From positions 1,116,001 through 1,180,000 of the forward strand of contig JASPKZ010003424.1 of NCBI GenBank assembly GCA_030220185.1: 64,000 bases of DNA. The letters are read 5' to 3'. Below, in pieces: positions 57,225 to 64,000 of the stretch. This DNA is from Diploptera punctata (taxonomy: Eukaryota > Arthropoda > Insecta > Blattodea > Blaberidae). A program made the position numbers and the translations under genes. The notes under the pieces are model-generated. The model had not been told where the DNA came from. It ran no database searches and saw only the letters and a list, made by a program, of their open reading frames with translations. Numbering within the stretch: position 1 is the stretch's first letter; every line of letters begins with the position of its first letter.

Positions 57225-57500
57225 GCGCGATAGATCTAGAAGGCCCTTGGCCTAACAGTCGGCTTCCATATCGTCCACAGAGGTGGGCGATCATCCAGTC
57301 AGTGAAGGGGTTTGCATATGGTCAGCATGTGTCCCCCCCTAGCTTTTACGGCTGGTTTTCTCAAACTGGAGCCGCTACGTATTGTAGGTGTCCAAATTCT
57401 TCACGATCTTGATTAGACAGCGATCCCATACTGGATGAAATCCCAATATAAAGTACCCCCCCCCTCAAGCACGACTCTAGACACCGCTAGTTAGTTCTGC
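57225..57500 (-). mobile_element. SINE-3 copy
   Basis: Minus strand: 'gatcgcccacctctgtgga' and 'ggccaagggcct', collinear with 6285-6400 and 43385-43700; ends in a poly-C patch. Confidence 0.7.
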
Positions 57501-57547
57501 ACCAAATCATGATATCTTAAAGCGTTGGGATACGGCTCAGAGCATTA

Positions 57548-57598
<51 letters not shown>
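57548..57598. repeat. (AAT)n microsatellite
   Basis: Pure AAT run. Confidence 0.95.
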
Positions 57599-57599
<1 letters not shown>

Positions 57600-57825
57600 A
57601 GATAGTGATAATGATGAAAATAATAATAATATTAACAATAACATTAAGACAGTTTATCGCTGGAAAATACACCGAATAGCCTTGGAGAAGTTAAACATAA
57701 TAATAGAAAGAAAAACATTATAAGAGAATTTTTTTGTTTGTTTGTTCCAGTATTCCCCAATGTGCCGTCTGCCCCGGGAATGCCTTGCCAAGGAGAGGAC
57801 AGTAAGTATAGAGCAACATACAATA

Positions 57826-58017
57826 CCGGGTGTTCCAGATAAAGTCTGCACAAGGGGTTTTGTCTGAGAATGTATTTTAACGCTAAGTATTCCTGTTTTA
57901 AAAAAAGCGAGGTATATAATTGTTAGTAGAAAAAAAGGTGCAATTCTATTCCATGTCAATGAAACCGTTACACTCTCAATCAAAATTTCTAGTTTAGACA
58001 TTATTTGAACACACGGT
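57826..58017. mobile_element. Short MITE with TA flanks
   Basis: 192 bp bounded by TA-CCGGGTGTTC and the inverted CCGTGTGTTC (9 of 10 match), TA on both sides. Interior not recognised. Confidence 0.55.
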
Positions 58018-59395
58018 ATTATATTTTCTGAAAAAAAATAGGAAATACATGCCGTTCCACGCCTTTAAAGCTTATCTCCTAAACAAAAATGGACTGTAGT
58101 CGGGTTTAGGTTTTAATTGGGTCCAAGGATATGGGTTCATGGACAATTTGTGCTCGGGACTAGTTGGTGTCAGGTTTCGGTTAAAACAACTGGACTTAAA
58201 TCTCGGGAATTACGTGAGGCAAGGATGTGCACTTGGGGAACGAGGAAGGGAAAAACCGTAGGCCCAGTGTGCTATCTTGTAATTAATCGATGCACTTTTA
58301 TTGTCACTGTGTTAAAAACATTTGTCGTATTAGACGACGATTGTGACGAGAAGGATCTTGGTGAATCAGAACTAATAATGTTTATATCACTCAACGCCGC
58401 GCTGACCACTTATACAAAAAAGCGCTGTGCCGCTTAATTTATTTCGTTTATCGACAGCGATGTGCACTGCACTGGCACACCCGCTAGTCGCTACTGACCA
58501 CCCAGCTGACGAACTGTACTAACAGAACTGAACGTCTCGTTTTCGCCAAATAAAAATATTTATTAATTCGAGCAGTGGGCCGGCATTAGACCATTCCACC
58601 AAAAAGTTTTAGCGTCTCCACAAACCCGTTTTTTATGGTATACTAATTTTGATTGGTGAATTTCTCGTAAGGGCGTTATCGTAGGTGTTAAACTTAGAAG
58701 TTTATGGCCTCGTCCCCCCCTTTAAATTAGTTGCCTCATAATATAAAATTTCCAGGGTTGACCAAATGGAGTGGTCCTTAATAGGACGCGCTATCGACTG
58801 TCGGCATCTACCTTACGCCGCAAAGAAGGCACCCGCTGTTAACGACATGTACTCGTTAAAATTTGTTTGGGGATACCTCTTTCCACAAGTTACCTAGGGA
58901 AATCCAATTGCTTGTTTGTGACTTCCCAGCCTTTTGTAAGAAGTTTTTGGGCTTAGCATTGTTATAGCAATTTGATAACAGTGCAGTCTTGTAAATCCTC
59001 TTAACAAAAGAAACTGCAGACTTTTTCCCCATTGTATAAGGACTTACGGACCCATTGTATGATGTTTACTAATTTCGTTCGCTACAATAGCAAGGGTCCA
59101 GGTCTAAGACTGGCGCTAATTGCTTGGTACTATTGTTTTATTTATTGCTTATTAAATTATTTTGTGGTAGGTTATATCATTTTAATTTTGTTACTATTGA
59201 ATTCCTATTTTCATTACAATTCATTTGAATATAAATATGCCCTACTTCTGATAATAATTACGGGTTCATAAAATTATTCACTTTTGATGAAATTACTTAT
59301 TTATCTGAAATAAGAGGCTGAGTGAATGACTTGCCACACTCCTTAAATCGGTAATAACTTTGACTAAGATATTAACCTATTAAATTATATTCGAT
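58018..59395. other. No feature recognised
   Basis: Slightly GC-richer at 58100-58900; a 106-codon frame at 58117-58437 has no motif I recognise. Could be old repeat or unannotated exon; cannot tell. Confidence 0.35.
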
Positions 59396-59965
59396 CTTTG
59401 GGACGGCCAAGGAAACGATGGACTTGAGACCGGAACATTGACCTAATCCTGGGGGGGGGGGGTTGCTAATGCAAGGCTGGTGGATAAAGAACACGTGTCT
59501 CCTCCACTGTTCTCTGTATTGTGAAATATTTTGTAGTATATCGTTAACTTACAGGCCTTCTCTTATTGTTTCATTAGGGATGTTATCGCGCCCGGTAATC
59601 CTAACCAATGATTTGATGAATCTCATCTGCTGTATTTCTAATATCCTTTCTGAGGGTCCACGTTTCTGATCCAAACATCAATACCGTATAGGTTCAACTG
59701 TTACTTTATGGAGTCTCATCTCTATATCTCGTCATATTTTTTACCCCATATTTTCTCATTATACCATTTAATTTTATTACAATTTTTTATGGTATTAACA
59801 TATGCATTTATTTTAATATTGTCTAAAATCTCACATCTTCTCCTGGTATAAACCTTTTTTTCCAGTCGTTATTCGTTCTAGTGTCTTATTTTCCAGGCGT
59901 TCCATATTTATCACTGGCCTTGTATTTTTTCTAGTAGTATTTTTCTTTCGACTTGTTATCCCATA
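59396..59965 (-). mobile_element. LINE RT relic, with a small opposite-strand fragment at its edge
   Basis: On the minus strand about 59570-59650 reads ILEIQQMRFIKSLVRITG and RDNIPNET, the RT2-like 'RLQxAEMRFLRxxxGxTRxDxIRNE' block. At 59398-59435 on the plus strand, RSLGRPRKRWT is another LINE terminus. A G-run lies at 59451-59461 between them. Confidence 0.55.
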
Positions 59966-60279
59966 GTTCGTACTTCTAATACCTTTTTTAATTAAATACC
60001 AGTTAGGCAGGAATTCACTGCTCTTTGATGATTATAAATTTAAATGTATTATCAATTATCCATTAATTAAATGTGGTATGTCTATATTAGGTACGGTAAG
60101 TAGTTTCAATAGAACATGACTGCAGTGAGTATTCTAAGACCTATGTGAGAATAAAGCTACTTTAGTGAGAGTTGTATACAATACTTTATCTACGTTATTC
60201 GTTATTTGCAGAAATTAAAAGATGTAAATATATAAATAGAATTAGGTCTCTTAAATATATACTCTGTAACTAAGTAATT

Positions 60280-60830
60280 GACTACAAAACCCGGAGACTC
60301 GTGGCCGCGTAAATATAAACTACCCTTACAATCCTATCCTCATCTAATATTTTCCAATCATTTCCTCTATAATTTACCTCCCTCAAAACATGGTTAATGC
60401 TATTCTCCCATTTCATTTTCTGACATTCCTTCTGGACACTTTCCCTCTAGCTATCCTACAAGAAGTTTTCATGCTGCTCTTTCGTACCCGATTCGTGCTA
60501 TATGCCCTGCCCATCCCGTCTATGATACTTAACTCTTCTTATTATGACTTTTTTAAAATTATTTTTCACTGAGAGTAATTAATATTATAATTACAAAGAA
60601 ATAAACGTTATCTCAGTCAAAACATAAGTTTATTGTTTCCTTATGTGAGATTGAAACGTCGACACAATAAATTTATGTTTTGACTGGGATAACGTTTATT
60701 TCTTTGTAATTATAATGTTATTATGCCTGGTTTCCTATATAACTTATGTAGCTACCATTATTTAATTTCTTCCCTTCACATGTCTGTTCGTTTCTTTTTT
60801 GTCATTAAAAGTATAGGCTTTGTGATACTA
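60280..60830 (-). mobile_element. RTE1 3' relic interrupted by a fold-back insertion
   Basis: Minus-strand RTE1 C-terminal segment (60280-60546) in the usual order. It resumes at 60726-60830 with 'cctggtttcctatataactt', matching the main copy (ctggcttcctataaagacca). Confidence 0.85.
60547..60717. mobile_element. Fold-back MITE inside RTE1
   Basis: Flanked by TTATTATG at 60539-60546 and 60718-60725. About 50-base complementary arms: 'aaagaaataaacgttatctc' (60595) and 'ataacgtttatttcttt' (60690), with 'aaaacataa'/'ttatgtttt' towards the centre. 171 bp. Confidence 0.75.
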
Positions 60831-61341
60831 TTATTTTTATTTTATGTTATTTATTAATGAATTTATTAAGCCTGTGAATTTATTTTCCACACAGCCAGGA
60901 CAAACATAATACATTAAAATATAACAATAAAAAAACAAGTTAGTTTCACTGTTGTTTTGGAATATTTTTATCAATTTTTTAGGTTATCTTAATGAGATTT
61001 ATAGTAGGCCCTATTCTCTTCTGGAATTGTAATACTTTTTATAAGTCTGGAAGAAGGTGAATAATACTATAAAACACTTAGGCGTTGTGGAAGTGTCAAG
61101 AAATAAACTACATTTGTGACAAAAGTAGACGAAACACATTCATTTTATTATAAAATCCAATATAAAGTAACATTATGAGGTTCTTCTTAATATATAGGGT
61201 GAGTCTGTTGCATTCAACTTTTACGACGTAAGATTAATTTTTACATTATTTGAAAACAACCCGAAAAAAAGTGCAGTGAATTTTTATTAGCACTTATATT
61301 CTTTGGAAATTACATAAGTGTATAAATATAGTGTATAATAA

Positions 61342-61882
61342 CACTGAGCAACAAAAAAGAAACTTTTTTTTGTCTCAGAAAGAAAAATATGTGATTCTGA
61401 TAGTATTTTTTCTCCTGAATTCAAATATGATATCGGGGTTTCTCCATCACGCAAGGTTTCCGGGAGACAGACATTTATAATTTCAAACACTTTCATGTTT
61501 TCTACATTCGTAACTACACAATATTCGAACATTCGGACTCACCTAGAAAGTAAGAAATGACGACTTTCTGCTATATTTCGCCTGTGGAGCATTCCTCTTG
61601 ATGGTCCAACAATAATCGACCAGCATATTAGGATTCCATTTGCCTTGATATATCTTTTCCATAGCTGAAATCATTTGAGTTAACTCATTTGGTTTTATTT
61701 TACAATGAACAAATGGACCAAGAACGTTTATTAAAAAATAATTATTTAAATCCATTTATTGAAATTGAATTAAAAAACTGTAGGTGATGGAGAAATTCCG
61801 AATACATATTTGAAAACACGATAAAAAATTGCATTAAGTACAACTATTGGTACTAATGAGACAAAAATCATGTTGACCGGTG
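61342..61882 (-). mobile_element. CACTG-ended DNA transposon fragment (EnSpm/CACTA-like), copy 2
   Basis: 541 bp, about 90% similar to 23394-23939 with identical boundaries: CACTGAGCAAC and the inverted CACCGGTCAAC. TAA on both sides (61339-61341, 61883-61885). The minus-strand frame 61543-61755 contains KIYQGKWNPNMLVDYCWTIK and ends at the same stop. Confidence 0.87.
61543..61755 (-). pseudogene. C-terminal relic of transposon-associated protein, copy 2
   Basis: 70 codons, MDLNNYFLINVLGPFVH... to YSRKSSFLTF. Relative to copy 1, Ala-Asp has become Val-Asp and Asp became Asn in the IKR(D/N) motif. Only the C-terminal end of the protein remains. Confidence 0.6.
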
Positions 61883-61948
61883 TAATTTGACAGATATTTC
61901 TTAATACAACTTTTGCCTTATTGTAGTGACTATATAAGAACTGGATAT

Positions 61949-62015
<67 letters not shown>
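61949..62015. repeat. (AAT)n microsatellite
   Basis: AAT run at the 3' end of the minus-strand LINE tail. Confidence 0.95.
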
Positions 62016-62016
<1 letters not shown>

Positions 62017-62029
62017 GATAATAATAATA

Positions 62030-62228
62030 AAAATGTTTTATTTCTTCTGGTAGGGTCAAGGCCATAAGACCTTCTCTTCCACTCAACCAGCACAAATACT
62101 AATAAATATTTGACTATATAGATATACACTATACTAATTATAAAGAATTAAACATATATTAAATATAGCAATGTAAATTTCGTATGCAAACAACATTTTA
62201 TACGATAATAACAATAATAATACTTACG

Positions 62229-62264
<36 letters not shown>

Positions 62265-62390
62265 TAAATACGATAAATTATACGAGAAACGCCAATTTAT
62301 GTACCTTACACTGGGTAATGATGAAGTCGAGGTTAGAGCAAATATACATTTAGATTTCTTTTAAAAGATGCCAATAATATTTGCATTTGT
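62030..62390 (-). mobile_element. CR1/L2-like LINE 3' end
   Basis: Reverse complement is collinear with 35395-35724 (cattacccagtgtaaggtac, gtgctggttgagtggaagag). It extends beyond it to the proper terminus 'ggtcttatggccttgaccct' and (ATT)n. An (AAT)n tract (62228-62263) sits where the other copy has (ATT)n at 35520. Confidence 0.88.
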
Positions 62391-62609
62391 TTGGAGAACA
62401 GAATGAATGTTGTTGATATCAGTAGAAACGTGTTATCTGGGATAGGTTCATAGGAACATGGCTGATACTGCACACTTGATAAATAAATGATCGTTTTTTA
62501 TTTTGCTTATCTTTGTCTAGTGTTATCTCGCTACTTTTATCTTTTCTCCTCTGTATATGTTTCTAATAATATACATTCTAGTTGTTTTATATGTAACATA
62601 ACTAACTTT

Positions 62610-62800
62610 CTCACTGGTACTAATATCGAATCCGGAAATTCATGGTAGACCGGACATCCCTACCCTGTGCTAATATTTTCGTATAATTCGCTATATAATT
62701 ATAATCCTTCAAATCGCCGTTAACCTCATTCTTGGCCTACCTATTGGGTGCTTGCAAGAATTTCCCATGCCTTGTTTCATGCTATCCTTCAGTGTTATCG
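62610..62800 (-). mobile_element. RTE1 3' relic
   Basis: Minus-strand RTE1 terminus (ctcactggtactaatatcga, ttaacctcattcttggccta, cctattgggtg). Confidence 0.75.
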
Positions 62801-62814
62801 GTTCTCCATGGGTA

Positions 62815-62816
<2 letters not shown>

Positions 62817-62850
<34 letters not shown>
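62817..62850. repeat. (AAT)n microsatellite
   Basis: Pure AAT run. Confidence 0.95.
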
Positions 62851-62852
<2 letters not shown>

Positions 62853-63396
62853 CAAATCTTAGTATTAAGAGAAGAATGCGGGTTATGATCTATTATCTTT
62901 ATTTCGAACAATTAAACAATGGAAGCAAACTCCAAATGGATGTATAGAAATTATTTAATATGTATTAAATTGGATTCAGTTATTTTTTCAGTTGATTTGG
63001 CTTTGTTAGCACTTTCAGAAGATGATCCAGAAAAGTCAGTTTATAATTTGCATAATGTAACATCCACATAATCTGTTAATGTCAACAAATAGAACCAAAG
63101 TTACGGTATTCTATGGGAAAATCCCGATACAAAATGTAGTTTGTCATTGTCATTTGCAATGCTACTGTACCCATAATGCACCGAGTGCACATTTCTTACT
63201 GTTAATATTGCATATCTGATGTTATTTTTATCTCAGCTTCTAATTCTCTCTCTCTTTTTTTTTTTTTACTATATCGTACTTTTTTTGCTTATTTTATTTT
63301 GTCCCTTAATTTAATTCGTGCTAAATCGACCATGAGGTAAAATGTTTAAGAGTCAAAATATATTCTTTTTCAGACCCCTATGGTATGTGTTTATAC
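62851..63396. other. No feature recognised
   Basis: AT-rich, no motif recognised. Confidence 0.45.
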
Positions 63397-63540
63397 CAGG
63401 GGCGCCGAAACCTCGGCCCCCCATCACATCCTGTTTGGCCCATGTAGCATTCTTATAAATTAAAATATGCTAAGGGTAGGGTATAATATTAGTCTATCAT
63501 TAATGGAAGAACTTGTAAAATATGTTATAACGACATAACA
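63397..63540 (+). mobile_element. Possible hAT-type transposon terminus
   Basis: 'caggggcgccgaaacctcgg' followed by 'ttggcccatgtag' resembles the CAGGGG...CCAAACT..GGCCC ends of hAT (Charlie-like) elements. The other end is not found. Confidence 0.35.
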
Positions 63541-63569
63541 AGAAAAGTAGCAAATCAACACACGCTTAT

Positions 63570-63605
63570 TATAATAATAATAATAATAATATTAATAATA
63601 ATAAT
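63570..63605. repeat. (AAT)n microsatellite
   Basis: AAT run next to a TTA/TTTA-rich stretch. Confidence 0.9.
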
Positions 63606-63639
63606 TAATTGTTATTATTATTATTTATTTATTTATTTA

Positions 63640-63880
63640 TTTTGGGAGGTTTCACATTATTTCACATCTTCCTCCTCCCAATTAATCTACTTTCATTCTC
63701 CTCCACGTCTTTCTGCCATCCTAATATTCATCATCCAATTCGTTTTTCCCTTCATACTGCTCGAAACACCGTCAATCCATGTTATTTTTGGCCGTCCACT
63801 TATTTTTTTCTCTACCAAGTAGCACCCATTCTAGAATCCTTCTTGGGAATCTTCTTCCGTCATTTTTTTACATGATCATA
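63640..63880 (-). mobile_element. RT3 LINE 3' relic
   Basis: Minus strand reads VKKMTEEDSQEGF, stop, KKISGRPKITWIDGVSSSMK, then MAERRGGE, stop. This is the RT3 C-terminal pattern 'GRPKxTWxDGV'. Confidence 0.7.
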
Positions 63881-63978
63881 CTATTTTTATTTTTTATTTT
63901 TCATGAAATTCACAATTGAATTTTGAACATTGATATCTTCTTTAATTACACTGTTTCTTATTTTACCTCTTCTAGAAA

Positions 63979-64000
63979 TCATAATAATAATAATAATAAT
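63979..64000. repeat. (AAT)n microsatellite, cut by window end
   Basis: AAT run continuing past the window. Confidence 0.9.

Noticed and set aside
58117..58437. 106-codon plus-strand frame as a host gene
   Set aside because: No recognisable domain, splice context or homologous block; kept only as unexplained sequence.
61195..61341. MITE start at 'atagggtgagtctgttgc'
   Set aside because: No matching inverted end or target duplication found before the CACTG element.

Overview
This is eukaryotic, AT-rich, repeat-dominated DNA, most likely from an insect. The non-LTR retrotransposon families, the tRNA-derived SINEs and the 'RLRWAGHVARM' type reverse transcriptase (RT) C-terminus suggest a cockroach-like (Blattodea) genome. 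The order-level assignment is inference from memory of such families and was not searched. I found no host protein-coding gene I can defend. Every long open frame is retrotransposon or DNA-transposon sequence, or the chance translation of a microsatellite or tandem array. The only cellular-type gene is a tRNA-Tyr-like locus with an intron at 53219-53309.

Layout. 1-8.6 kb: 3' relics of three LINE families (called RTE1, RT2 and RT3 here), SINE pieces, a large CT/TA microsatellite inside an RTE1 frame, and a fold-back structure (6.56-7.86 kb) with 65-bp units around two abutting LINE relics. 8.67-11.34 kb: the best preserved element, a 5'-truncated RTE1 on the minus strand with endonuclease and RT domains, one frameshift at the YADD motif, a GTAA tail and a perfect 15-bp target-site duplication. 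11.4-14 kb: three SINE-1 copies (two head to head), another RT relic and a 138-bp tandem repeat. 14-24.5 kb: a Jockey-type ORF1 relic, more LINE and SINE debris, a MITE, and a CACTG-ended DNA element sitting precisely inside an RTE1 copy.

24.6-31.9 kb: about 123 units of a 59/60-bp satellite. Its monomer and both flanks match a SINE-like element (SINE-6) that is present once at 38.37-38.65 kb. About 700 bp in the middle of the array is riddled with indels. 33.8-35.95 kb: a dead pogo/Tigger transposon with terminal inverted repeats and TA duplications, split by a CR1/L2-like LINE. 36-46 kb: relics of all LINE families, several SINEs, a MITE, and a TTAA-flanked DNA transposon (45.3-46.0 kb). 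46-64 kb: sparser relics, the tRNA-Tyr-like locus, an inverted-repeat pair of an unidentified family, a second CACTG element, a fold-back insertion in an RTE1 relic, a probable hAT end and many (AAT)n or (TA)n tracts.

There is no operon or pathway here. The features relate by nesting: DNA transposons inside LINEs, LINEs inside DNA transposons, SINE tails grading into microsatellites, and a satellite apparently grown from a transposon tail. RTE1, RT2, RT3, SINE-1 to SINE-8, E, F and H are local labels used only in this report.
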